A DNA stretch of 7,757 bases from a bacterium (lineage in GTDB: Bacteria; UBA9089; CG2-30-40-21; SBAY01): contig JBFLYA010000176.1 of the NCBI GenBank assembly GCA_040757115.1, positions 1 through 7,757 of the forward strand, in the 5' to 3' direction. The position numbers and the translations under genes are program-made. Each line of letters begins with the position of its first letter. Within the stretch, counting starts at the first letter, position 1. Under the pieces are notes generated by a model. It was not told the origin of the DNA and searched no databases. It saw only the letters and a program-made list of their open reading frames with translations. This document shows positions 1 through 7,106 of this stretch, piece by piece.

Positions 1-479
1 GTAACCGTTCAGGGATATAGCCACAGAGTCACAGAGAACACAGAGGGAATATATAACCACGAATGAACACGAATAATAAAAAGATTTGTAGTGCGAGGCT
101 TATGGTTTTTGCAAAATTAACTTCCACTTTTCTGGAATACCATAAAATAAATTAAAAATCAAACATCAAAATGTAAAATTACAAATCAAAAATCAAAATA
201 TTCTCCAGCTACTTTGTTAATTTACAAGTATTTTTGCATTTTGCATTGTAATTTTGATATTTGCATTTTGATATTTACATTAAAGTTCTTCTTGCTATCG
301 CTCTCCCCAAAAGAGGAACCTATTTATGAAAAAGCAATTAGCCTCGCTTCTGGCAAGCAGGAAAGCGAACCTAAAGGTTCGTACTACATTTATCGAATGT
401 CACAGGTTAATTCGTGTCCATTTGTGGCTAATTTCTCTAATTCTCTGTGAACTCTGTGCCTCTGTGGCTGAACGGTTAC
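1..479. repeat. Long composite imperfect inverted repeat (two diverged mirror-image arms)
   Basis: The left arm (about 1-200) and the right arm (about 231-479, read on the minus strand) carry the same short modules in the same order, so the region is one large imperfect palindrome around a centre near 201-230. From outside inwards the pairs are: GTAACCGTTCAG at 1-12 with its exact complement at 468-479; CCACAGAG-type sequence at 19-50 with 441-467; a CCACGAA...ACACGAAT module at 55-77 with 410-432; TGTAGT plus GCGAGGCT at 87-100 with 383-388 and 340-347; a TTCC-ACTTTT-TGGAA-like module at 121-137 with 301-320; and an AATCAAAATGTAAAATTAC-like low-complexity module at 151-200 with 231-282. The right arm has about 35 extra bases. 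Short ORFs crossing this region are not credible genes. It may be a non-autonomous mobile element, a folded RNA element, or two inverted insertions of a dispersed repeat; the sequence does not decide. Confidence 0.8.
348..382. repeat. Extra segment in the right arm with its own 16-bp hairpin
   Basis: When the right arm is aligned to the left arm, TGTAGT and GCGAGGCT are adjacent on the left (87-100) but separated by about 35 bases on the right. This extra segment contains a palindrome at 366-381, CGAACCT-aa-AGGTTCG, with seven-base arms and a two-base loop. It looks like a small repeat inserted into a larger one, or a segment lost from the left arm. Confidence 0.55.
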
Positions 480-495
480 AATTATTTTCATATTT

Positions 496-2694
496 TTACC
501 AGCACTTAGAAAAACCACAGACTCTACATATCGCACAACCTTCTACCAATTCAAGTATCTCTCCACACTCCGGACATTCAGGATAGATACCTACCGCGGC
601 TTTCGTCATTGTCATTTTCTTTAATGATTTTGGCTCTAATCCATTAGTCATATACTTTTCGATGGCTCTACCAATGGCATCCGGACAGGATAAAATCGTT
701 CCTCCTTTTTGCCAGGAAGGAGCAGGACATCTAATCCCTTTTAATTGTTTAATTATTACCTCTGTATCTATTCCAGAGCGTAAGGCTAATGAAATTAACC
801 TGCTTGTTGCCTCAGATTGTGAGGCGGCACAACCACCGGATTTACCCATTTGGGAAAAGACCTCACAGGGGCCTTTTTCATCTTCATTTATCGTTACATA
901 TAAATTCCCACAGCCAGTCGTTATTTTCTGTGTAGTTCCTGTGGTTACAGATGGTCTTGGCCTTGGTGTTCGGGGTTCTTTTTCCTCTTTTTTCTTCAAA
1001 CCAAGATAAAGCACCTGTTCTTCACGACTGCCATCACGATAAATGGTTACTCCTTTACAACCATTTTTATAGGCTAAGAGATAGACTTTTTTTACATCCT
1101 CGCGAGTGGCAGAATTTGGGAAATTAACTGTTTTTGAAACTGCATTATCGGTGTATTTCTGGAAGGCGGATTGCATTCTGATATGCCATTCTGGAGAAAT
1201 ATCGTGAGCCGTGCAAAATATCTTCTGGATTTTTACCGGAACTTCTTTTATGCCGTGTAGGGTGCCTTTTTCTGCAATTTTACGCATCAGTTCCTCACTA
1301 TAAAACCCCTCTTTTTTAGCTATCTTCTCAAAATAAGCATTGACCTCAATCAATTCATTTTTATCCATTACCTTTCGGATGAAACAAACACCAAATAATG
1401 GCTCAATCCCACTTGAACAATGAGCGATAATTCCAATTGTGCCTGTTGGAGCAATCGTCGTCGTAGTCGCATTGCGGAGTCCTTCACATTGCCCATCATC
1501 ATAGATACTACCTTTAAAGTTAGGGAATGCACCCCTTTCTTTTGCCAGTTGTGCGGATGATTCCCTTGCTTTTTGCTGAATAAATTTCATTACCTCTTCT
1601 GCGGTCTGAATGCCTTTTTCAGAATTATAAGGAATCCCAAGTTGAATAAGCATATCCGCAAAACCCATTATCCCTAATCCTATTTTCCTATTTGCTTTTG
1701 TCTTTTCTCCGATGATTTTAAGCGGATAATTATTCATATCAATAACATTATCTAAAAATCTAACCGATAATTCTACGACCCGACTTAATTTCTCATAATC
1801 AATAGTATCTTCCTTGACCATTTTTGCCAGGTTAATAGAGCCTAAATTACAGGACTCATAAGGAAGTAACGGTTGTTCGCCGCAAGGATTAGTGCTTTCT
1901 ATCTCACCGACTTTAGGTGTGGGGTTATGTTCGTTTATTCTATCTAAGAAGATAATTCCTGGCTCACCGTTTTTATGGCTATATTCAACGATAAGGTCAA
2001 ATACCTCATCTGCCAACAGTTTTTTTACACTTTTTTTAGTTCGTGGGTCGATTAAATCATATTCTTTGTTATTTTCTAATGCCTCCATAAATTCCCGAGT
2101 TAAGGCAACGGAGATATTAAAGTTATTCAATCTGTGTTCTTTTTCTTTGCACTTAATGAAATCCAGTATGTCCGGATGGTCAACTCGTAATATGCCCATA
2201 TTTGCTCCTCGTCGAGTTCCACCCTGTTTAACGGTTTCGGTTGCGGCATCAAAGACGGTCATAAATGAAATAGGGCCACTTGAAACCCCTTTCGTTGTCT
2301 TAACCGGGCTATCCTTTGGTCTAAGTCTTGAGAAGCTAAATCCTGTGCCACCGCCAGACTTGTGGATTAAAGCAGTATTTTTCACTGCATCAAAAATACT
2401 ATCCATCGAATCTTCAATTGGTAAGACAAAACAAGCAGATAATTGTTGTAGGTCTCGGCCGGCATTCATTAAGGTAGGTGAATTAGGCAAGAATTCAAGC
2501 CTGGTCATCAATTCATAAAACTGTGTTGCTCTTTTTTGGACACTTGCTTTAGAATTATAATTTTTATCTGCCAAAGCTACATTTTCCGCCACACGCCAAA
2601 ACATCTCCTCTGGTGTCTCAATCGGCTTACCATCTTCATCCTTTTTTAAATACCTCTTTTCCAGCACTTTTCCTGCATTAGATGACAATTCCAT
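496..2694 (-). CDS. nrdJ: Adenosylcobalamin-dependent (class II) ribonucleoside-diphosphate reductase
   Basis: This cytoplasmic enzyme reduces ribonucleotides to deoxyribonucleotides, using coenzyme B12 to make the active-site thiyl radical. The 732-residue protein looks full length. The finger-loop signature NPCGEQ is at 269-274: Cys271 is the expected radical cysteine, with Asn269 and Glu273. Cys88 (SACFV) and Cys282 (ESCNLGS) match the redox pair; the 11-residue gap from 271 to 282 is the one I recall for Thermotoga-type NrdJ. SGGGTGF at 113-119 and the phosphate loop APTGTIG at 415-421 are also present. A Lys/Pro-rich linker (about 567-588) leads to a TSCPD domain (about 590-682, with LSCPD at 668-672). 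The tail is a cysteine cluster (707, 710, 720, 723, 726, 731) expected to hold zinc and re-reduce the active site. The ATG follows a GGGAGGGG ribosome site. It is transcribed alone from a strong promoter at 2825-2853. I see no ATP cone at the N terminus. Family assignment is very secure. Confidence 0.97.
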   Translation of the reverse strand: MELSSNAGKVLEKRYLKKDEDGKPIETPEEMFWRVAENVALADKNYNSKASVQKRATQFYELMTRLEFLPNSPTLMNAGRDLQQLSACFVLPIEDSMDSIFDAVKNTALIHKSGGGTGFSFSRLRPKDSPVKTTKGVSSGPISFMTVFDAATETVKQGGTRRGANMGILRVDHPDILDFIKCKEKEHRLNNFNISVALTREFMEALENNKEYDLIDPRTKKSVKKLLADEVFDLIVEYSHKNGEPGIIFLDRINEHNPTPKVGEIESTNPCGEQPLLPYESCNLGSINLAKMVKEDTIDYEKLSRVVELSVRFLDNVIDMNNYPLKIIGEKTKANRKIGLGIMGFADMLIQLGIPYNSEKGIQTAEEVMKFIQQKARESSAQLAKERGAFPNFKGSIYDDGQCEGLRNATTTTIAPTGTIGIIAHCSSGIEPLFGVCFIRKVMDKNELIEVNAYFEKIAKKEGFYSEELMRKIAEKGTLHGIKEVPVKIQKIFCTAHDISPEWHIRMQSAFQKYTDNAVSKTVNFPNSATREDVKKVYLLAYKNGCKGVTIYRDGSREEQVLYLGLKKKEEKEPRTPRPRPSVTTGTTQKITTGCGNLYVTINEDEKGPCEVFSQMGKSGGCAASQSEATSRLISLALRSGIDTEVIIKQLKGIRCPAPSWQKGGTILSCPDAIGRAIEKYMTNGLEPKSLKKMTMTKAAVGIYPECPECGEILELVEGCAICRVCGFSKCW

Positions 2695-2702
2695 CTTAAA
2701 AT

Positions 2703-2710
2703 CCCCTCCC
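2703..2710 (-). promoter_or_regulatory. Ribosome binding site of nrdJ
   Basis: Read on the minus strand, GGGAGGGG contains GGAGG with about 10 bases to the ATG. This is slightly long spacing but a strong match, and it supports the start at 2694. Confidence 0.75.
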
Positions 2711-2728
2711 TTTTTTATATTTTATCTA

Positions 2729-2758
2729 TTTTACCTTATAACAGGTAAAATAAGGTAA
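2729..2758 (-). promoter_or_regulatory. nrdJ leader element with two alternative hairpins
   Basis: Two inverted repeats share one arm. TTTTACCT (2729-2736) pairs with AGGTAAAA (2743-2750): eight-base arms and a six-base loop. TTACCTTAT (2731-2739) pairs instead with ATAAGGTAA (2750-2758): nine-base arms and a ten-base loop. Both cannot form at once. The element lies in the predicted 5' untranslated leader, about 20 bases upstream of the ribosome site. No run of U follows on the minus strand, so it is not an ordinary terminator. It could instead be a DNA operator with three TTACCT/AGGTAA half-sites. The structure is visible; its function is inference. Confidence 0.55.
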
Positions 2759-2792
2759 TTTCTTGAAAGCATTCAACCATACACCTGAAAAC

Positions 2793-2816
2793 CTACAAAA
2801 ATAGCCTATCTTGTAG
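2793..2816 (-). promoter_or_regulatory. Hairpin at the predicted 5' end of the nrdJ transcript
   Basis: CTACAA at one end and TTGTAG at the other form an inverted repeat, extended by a G-U pair and one A-U pair to an eight-pair stem. The predicted transcription start is near 2818, so this structure would begin within the first few transcribed bases. It could protect the messenger 5' end, or it could be an operator overlapping the start site. Confidence 0.45.
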
Positions 2817-2824
2817 TGTTGATT

Positions 2825-2853
2825 ATTATATACCACAAAGTATCGTATGTCAA
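2825..2853 (-). promoter_or_regulatory. Consensus sigma70-type promoter of nrdJ
   Basis: On the minus strand the -35 box TTGACA (2848-2853) and the -10 box TATAAT (2825-2830) both match consensus exactly, with a 17-base spacer. The start is predicted near 2818, giving a leader of about 124 bases. Upstream of the -35 box, A-tracts on the minus strand (T-runs at 2858-2863, 2868-2874 and 2878-2881 on the plus strand) repeat about every ten bases, as in an UP element or a curved upstream region. Confidence 0.85.
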
Positions 2854-2936
2854 GTAATTTTTTAATGTTTTTTTAACTTTTCATAAATTAATAAAAGGCT
2901 AAAGCCAAAACTTCAGTAATAGAAGGCAAAATTTGA

Positions 2937-2965
2937 TTGACATTAGATAAAACTTTTGGTAAAAT
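2937..2965 (+). promoter_or_regulatory. Sigma70-type promoter of the glycosyltransferase gene
   Basis: TTGACA at 2937-2942 is an exact -35 box. TAAAAT at 2960-2965 is a good -10 box, 17 bases downstream. The start is predicted near 2972, leaving an untranslated leader of about 200 bases that contains the C-rich hairpin and the heptamer array. The -35 boxes of this promoter and of the divergent nrdJ promoter are about 83 bases apart. Confidence 0.75.
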
Positions 2966-3069
2966 ATCCAGCAGTGCCTCACGAAATTAAGAATAAGTAA
3001 CTGGAACAATAAGGAGAAACGGACATAAGCCAGGGCTCACAAAGGGCAATGAAAATGGGAGAAGGACAA

Positions 3070-3095
3070 CCCCCTAACCCCCTTTATTAAGGGGG
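3070..3095 (+). repeat. C-rich repeat with strong hairpin in the leader
   Basis: CCCCCT occurs twice in tandem (3070-3075 and 3078-3083). The second copy forms a perfect seven-base stem, CCCCCTT (3078-3084) with AAGGGGG (3089-3095), closed by a four-base loop. No T-run follows, so it is not a standard intrinsic terminator. It resembles short palindromic repeats scattered between genes in several environmental bacteria; copy number in this genome cannot be seen here. Confidence 0.65.
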
Positions 3096-3117
3096 AATTG
3101 CTGAGAGTTTCTTTCTT

Positions 3118-3159
3118 CCCGAATCCCGAGTCCCGAACCCCGAGTCCCGAGTCCCGATT
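3118..3159 (+). repeat. Six-copy heptanucleotide tandem repeat (CCCGAGT-like)
   Basis: Six contiguous seven-base units run without interruption: CCCGAAT, CCCGAGT, CCCGAAC, CCCGAGT, CCCGAGT, CCCGATT. All begin CCCGA and only the last two bases vary. The array ends three bases before the ribosome binding site of the glycosyltransferase gene, so a change in copy number would alter the leader length and its folding near the translation start without shifting the reading frame. Confidence 0.85.
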
Positions 3160-3162
3160 TTC

Positions 3163-3167
3163 AGGAG
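3163..3167 (+). promoter_or_regulatory. Ribosome binding site that fixes a GTG start
   Basis: AGGAG stands seven bases before the GTG at 3175. The next in-frame methionine is at residue 124, well inside the GT4 domain, and a nearby ATG at 3179 is in another frame. The GTG is therefore the start. Confidence 0.8.
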
Positions 3168-3174
3168 AATTACA

Positions 3175-5316
3175 GTGAATGAAAAGAAATTAAATATCCT
3201 CCAGGTCGTCAATAGTCCACATTGGCATGCCATTAGCAGTTACGCCTTAAATCTTTCAAAAGGATTGAAGGCAAAAGGACATAAGGTAATCATAGTTACT
3301 TTACCAGGGAGTCTTTTGATTAAAAGAGCAGAGGCTGAAGGTGTGCCAGTTATCACTAATCTGCATTTAAACCATAACAACCCTATCTATTTTATTACAG
3401 ACTTAAGAAAACTCATCTGTATTTTAGAAGAAGAAGAGATTGATGTTTTAAATGTGCATGAATCTTATGGTTTTGTTATTTCTTGTTTAGCGGCTAAATT
3501 AGCCAGGCGACCAATTGCCTTAATCCGAACACGAGGCACATTTATGACTCCCAAAGGGCATTCAATAAATAGATACCTGCATAATTCATTAGCCGATGAA
3601 GTAATCGTTACCTCTAAATTTATGCTAAAAAAATGCCTCAAGCATCTTCGAGGCAAAGAAGACCACTATAAACTTATCTATTTTGGGATTGATGTGGATA
3701 AATTTAAGGTTGAGACTCCAAAAGAGAAAATCAGAGCAGAATTAGGTATTGCCGAGACGGATTTTATAATTGGAATGACAGCCAGATTTGACCCGGTAAA
3801 AGGTTACCCATACTTTTTTGAAACAGCCGCAAAAGTAAAAAATAACATTGAAGGGTTAAAAGTGAAGTTTTTAATCATTGGCTATGAGGCAGAATTTTCT
3901 AAAGCTGATTTGATGAATATGGCTAAAAAACATAATATTGAAAAAGATGTAATTATCATTGATAAATGGAGCAATCTGCCAGAGATTTTATCTGTTATTG
4001 ACATTGGCGTTATAACATCTATTGGTTCAGAGGCAAATAGTCGAACCTGTCTCGAATTTATGGGTGCTGGAAAACCGGTTGTGGCTACTACGGTTGGCGT
4101 CCTTCCAGAAATTATAGAAAACGATAAAACAGGGTATTTAGTTCAACCAAAAGATATTCAAGCTATGGCAAATGTTTTGCTTGATTTATTAGAAAACAGG
4201 GAGAAACTTAAGATAATAGGAGATAATGGCAGAAAATTAGTCAATGAGAAATTCACACAGGATTTTTTAGTAACTCAAACAGAGGAAATTTATTATCAAC
4301 AATGGAGAAAAAAACTACCCAGGTCAATTAAAAAAATACTTGTTATAGATTTTAATTTAATCGGTGATTTATTATTTACAACTCCAACAATTAAGGCTAT
4401 TAAACAAAATTTCAATAATAGTCATTTAAGTATCGTTGTGAATTCTACTGGTGTAGATGTAGTCAGGAATAATCCATACATTGATGAAATTATTGTCTTT
4501 GACCGCAAACATAAAAACATTATAAATCAGATTAAATTTATTTTGAAGATAAGGAAACAACGATTTGATTTAGTAGTTGATTTATATAATGGCACTCGCT
4601 CCGCTGTATTAGCCTGGCTATCAAGGGCTAAATACAGGGTTGGTAAAGGAACTGATTGGAACAAGATATTCTTTAATTTAAGATTTATACCTAAAAAAAA
4701 CCTTACATATTGTATTGAAGAAGGGTTTGAGAAATTGGGGTTATTAGGGATTGATATAGAACATATTGATAAGAAATTAGTTATGGAAGTGTCAAATCAG
4801 GATAGAGAATATATCAAGCAGTTATTTAAGATAAAAGAAGATGAATTAGTCATTGTCATTAATCCTGGTGCCGGTGCTCCTTCAAGGCGATGGAGTGTTG
4901 AGGGATATGCCCGGGTAGCAGATGTTTTAATTGAAAAATATAAGGCAAAGGTAATCTTAAGTCCAAATTTAGGTCAGGAAGAGTTTGCGTTTCAGATAAA
5001 GAGATTGATGTCCCGGACGCCATTAGTTTCGCCTGTTCTAAATTTGAATCAAATAGCGGCGTTAGGGGAAATAGCAACGGTATTTATTGGGACAGATACA
5101 GGACCATTACATATCGCCGCCGCGGCAGGTGCCCCTGTAGTCACGATATTTTTATCTACCAGTCCTTCAATGCATCACCATTTAATCAGGACAAAATATG
5201 TTTATAAAAAGTTACCTTGCAATCCCTGTCAAAAAGGATGTGAATCATTAGAATGTGTTAAGGCAATCACCGCTATGGATGTTTTAGAAAAGGTTGAGGA
5301 ATTATTAAATCTGTAA
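3175..5316 (+). CDS. Bifunctional-looking glycosyltransferase: GT4 domain fused to GT9 (heptosyltransferase-family) domain
   Basis: This 713-residue protein joins two GT-B fold enzymes. Residues about 6-378 form a family 4 transferase: an N-terminal Rossmann half, then NVHESYGF (93-100), TARFDPVKGY (202-211) and the acceptor/donor EX7E motif at Glu286-Glu294 followed by GAGKPVVAT (297-305). Residues about 385-713 form a GT9 domain: KKILVIDFNLIGD (386-398, with the Asp of the family GD motif at 398), NPGAGAPSRRW (563-573), GTDTGPLH (639-646) and a cysteine group near the end (682, 685, 689, 694), common in GT9 proteins. No signal peptide or membrane segment is evident, so it probably acts at the inner face of the membrane, adding sugars to lipopolysaccharide core or another surface glycan. 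Sugar identity cannot be read. Both halves keep their key motifs, so the protein is probably bifunctional. It has its own promoter and GTG start; its 3' end overlaps convergent lysA. Confidence 0.93.
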   Translation: MNEKKLNILQVVNSPHWHAISSYALNLSKGLKAKGHKVIIVTLPGSLLIKRAEAEGVPVITNLHLNHNNPIYFITDLRKLICILEEEEIDVLNVHESYGFVISCLAAKLARRPIALIRTRGTFMTPKGHSINRYLHNSLADEVIVTSKFMLKKCLKHLRGKEDHYKLIYFGIDVDKFKVETPKEKIRAELGIAETDFIIGMTARFDPVKGYPYFFETAAKVKNNIEGLKVKFLIIGYEAEFSKADLMNMAKKHNIEKDVIIIDKWSNLPEILSVIDIGVITSIGSEANSRTCLEFMGAGKPVVATTVGVLPEIIENDKTGYLVQPKDIQAMANVLLDLLENREKLKIIGDNGRKLVNEKFTQDFLVTQTEEIYYQQWRKKLPRSIKKILVIDFNLIGDLLFTTPTIKAIKQNFNNSHLSIVVNSTGVDVVRNNPYIDEIIVFDRKHKNIINQIKFILKIRKQRFDLVVDLYNGTRSAVLAWLSRAKYRVGKGTDWNKIFFNLRFIPKKNLTYCIEEGFEKLGLLGIDIEHIDKKLVMEVSNQDREYIKQLFKIKEDELVIVINPGAGAPSRRWSVEGYARVADVLIEKYKAKVILSPNLGQEEFAFQIKRLMSRTPLVSPVLNLNQIAALGEIATVFIGTDTGPLHIAAAAGAPVVTIFLSTSPSMHHHLIRTKYVYKKLPCNPCQKGCESLECVKAITAMDVLEKVEELLNL

Positions 5317-6549
5317 AATTGCCTCTTTGCTAATTAAATCCTCATAAGATTCTCTCTGACGGATAATATGATATTCTCCATTAATGACCATTACCTCAGC
5401 CACCTTAGGACGCATATTATAATTAGATGACATTGTAACTCCATAAGCCCCAACATCTAAAATAACCAGTAGCTCTCCTGCCGTAGGTTTAGGTAACACT
5501 CTATCATGGGCAAAAAAATCACCCTCTTCACATATTGGGCCAACTATATCTGCCGTTAATCCTTCTCGCTCTATATCTTCAATTACTGGTAGAATTTTAT
5601 GATATGCCTTGTAGAATGCCGGTCTGATTAAATCATTCATCCCCGCATCAACGATAATAAAATGCTTATTATGTCCTTTTTTAATATGAAGTATTTTAGT
5701 TACAAGAATTCCTGACTCGCCTACAATACTTCGTCCTGGTTCTAATATTAGTTTATAATTGGTATTAGCAATTTCTGGTAAGAGCATTTTGCCAAAATCC
5801 TGGATGCTATGAATATCTTCATCATGATACCTGATACCTAAACCTCCACCAAGATTTATATACTCGATGTTAATATTTAACTCTTTAAGTTCCCGGGCTA
5901 ATTTAAGAACCTTATGCATGCCTTCAAGGAATAGGTTACAATGAGTTATTTGCGAACCAATATGACAATGAATTCCTGCTACTTCAAGATTTTGTGACTT
6001 TGATGCCCGGAGATAAACCTCTTTTACCATATGGTTGCTTATTCCAAATTTACTTTTAGCCAGGCCTGTAGCAATATAATGATGAGTAAGTGGATTAATA
6101 TCAGGATTGACACGAATTGCAATACGGACTTTTTTATCTTTTGCACTGGCAATTTGGCTCAATAATGAAAGTTCCTCTATTGAATCCACATTAATCATTA
6201 ACAAATCATTCTCTACGGCATATTCAAGTTCTTCTCTGGTTTTACCATTACCATTGAAAACGATTTTTTGCGGCGGAATTCCTGCCTTTAATACCTTAAA
6301 TAGTTCACCGCCGGAGACAACATCTGCCCCTGCCCCTTTTTGGGCTAAAATATTAAGGATAGCCAGATTAGCGTTTGCCTTACAGGCATAACAAATTAAG
6401 GTATTAGGGAAAGATTGGCGATAAGCCTCGTAATTAGAGGTTAAGACATCATAACTGTAAAGATAAAATGGTGTTTGCACCTGCCTGGCAATGGTTTCAA
6501 TCTTAAGCCCATCACAATATAATTCTCTTTCTCGATATTCAAATCCCAT
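5305..6549 (-). CDS. lysA: Diaminopimelate decarboxylase
   Basis: This PLP enzyme performs the last step of lysine synthesis, meso-diaminopimelate to L-lysine plus CO2, in the cytoplasm. The 414 residues match the usual family length. The N-terminal alanine-racemase-like barrel holds the PLP lysine in CYACKAN (Lys57), GADVVSGGE (74-82), the HCHIGSQ motif (194-200, His196), the phosphate-binding glycines LGGGLGI (233-239) and EPGRS (270-274). The C-terminal beta domain carries GPICEEGD (337-344, catalytic Cys340 contributed across the dimer) and GAYG (367-370, Tyr369). The ATG has AAGGAG seven bases upstream, and that site overlaps the end of the preceding lipoprotein gene; only 14 bases separate the genes, so they are cotranscribed. 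Its last 12 bases overlap the end of the opposing glycosyltransferase gene. The typical partner dapF is not next to it here. No missing key residue was noticed. Confidence 0.96.
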   Translation of the reverse strand: MGFEYRERELYCDGLKIETIARQVQTPFYLYSYDVLTSNYEAYRQSFPNTLICYACKANANLAILNILAQKGAGADVVSGGELFKVLKAGIPPQKIVFNGNGKTREELEYAVENDLLMINVDSIEELSLLSQIASAKDKKVRIAIRVNPDINPLTHHYIATGLAKSKFGISNHMVKEVYLRASKSQNLEVAGIHCHIGSQITHCNLFLEGMHKVLKLARELKELNINIEYINLGGGLGIRYHDEDIHSIQDFGKMLLPEIANTNYKLILEPGRSIVGESGILVTKILHIKKGHNKHFIIVDAGMNDLIRPAFYKAYHKILPVIEDIEREGLTADIVGPICEEGDFFAHDRVLPKPTAGELLVILDVGAYGVTMSSNYNMRPKVAEVMVINGEYHIIRQRESYEDLISKEAILQI

Positions 6550-6563
6550 AATTACACTCCTTT

Positions 6564-7106
6564 TTATTTCTTTTGACTCTTACGATAGATTTTCTCTGCT
6601 TGACGATTGATTTTTTTAAACTCTTTACTTTGCGGGAATTTATTTGCAATCTCCTCTATCTTTTCTTTTGACTTTTTTGCCCAGACTGTTTTGGAATGTT
6701 CCTTAATGATAGAAAGATATATTTCAGTTGCCTTTTTAAATTTATTAGATGCCTGGTAGCATTCTCCGATTTGGTAAATTGCCTCAACTTTATAGTCAGA
6801 GTGTTTATATTTTTTAAGCAATAGCCGATAATTATTTATCGCCTCATTCCATTGTTCTAATGCCTGATAGCATTTACCGATATTAAGTTGAGCCTCATCG
6901 GCATAATAAATCTTTGGATAATAGTCAATAAAATGTCGAAATTCAATAATGGCTAATTCATAATTTTTTTGGTCTTGATATGCCAGGGCACGGTCATAAA
7001 GTAATTTTGCTAATTGATTTTCCTGATATTGATACGGGGTAATATAAGGTTTAGCCTGACTACAACCAATGATAAAGAGCAAAAGAAATAAGATATTATT
7101 TATCAT
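6564..7106 (-). CDS. Tetratricopeptide-repeat lipoprotein (BamD/YbgF-like)
   Basis: The 180-residue protein starts with a short hydrophobic signal ending in a lipobox, I12-I13-G14-C15. Cys15 is therefore the likely lipidated residue, and Ser16 after it favours outer-membrane sorting by the E. coli rule. Three tetratricopeptide-like helical repeats follow, at about 33-66 (YDRALAYQDQKNYELAI), 69-103 (NIGKCYQALEQWNEAI) and 106-139 (QIGECYQASNKFKKA), each ending in a Tyr/Lys-rich helix. The tail (140-180) is strongly Lys-rich and charged. The length is shorter than usual BamD (about 240), so it is better called BamD/YbgF-like than BamD. Its role is probably a scaffold in the periplasm for envelope assembly; no catalytic site is seen. 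Its ATG directly follows the TAA of the thioredoxin-like gene with no spacer, and its ribosome site lies inside that gene, which points to translational coupling. Confidence 0.82.
   Translation of the reverse strand: MINNILFLLLFIIGCSQAKPYITPYQYQENQLAKLLYDRALAYQDQKNYELAIIEFRHFIDYYPKIYYADEAQLNIGKCYQALEQWNEAINNYRLLLKKYKHSDYKVEAIYQIGECYQASNKFKKATEIYLSIIKEHSKTVWAKKSKEKIEEIANKFPQSKEFKKINRQAEKIYRKSQKK

Noticed and set aside
1-479. Insertion sequence or CRISPR array.
   Set aside because: There is no transposase ORF. The modules are mirrored and diverged, not regularly spaced direct repeats with unique spacers.
214-586. Two short plus-strand ORFs of 78 and 86 codons.
   Set aside because: They lie in the inverted repeat and run into the antisense end of nrdJ. 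They have no ribosome site or recognisable domain, and low-complexity start regions.
1892-2518. A 208-codon plus-strand ORF.
   Set aside because: It is entirely antisense to the well-supported nrdJ coding region. Its composition is what a reverse-strand shadow gives.
2803-2853. Possible paired NrdR boxes at the nrdJ promoter.
   Set aside because: By eye the better candidate matches about 11 of 16 consensus positions and the other about 9. Their spacing is about 29 bases rather than the usual three-turn 31-32, so this is not strong enough to call.
3049-3090. A 13-codon leader ORF (ATG...TAA) in the glycosyltransferase leader.
   Set aside because: It has only a weak AAAGGG upstream, runs into the C-rich hairpin repeat, and contains no regulatory codon run. 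It is likely chance.
3078-3095. Intrinsic terminator.
   Set aside because: The stem is strong but no T-run follows on the plus strand, and it lies between a good promoter and its gene.
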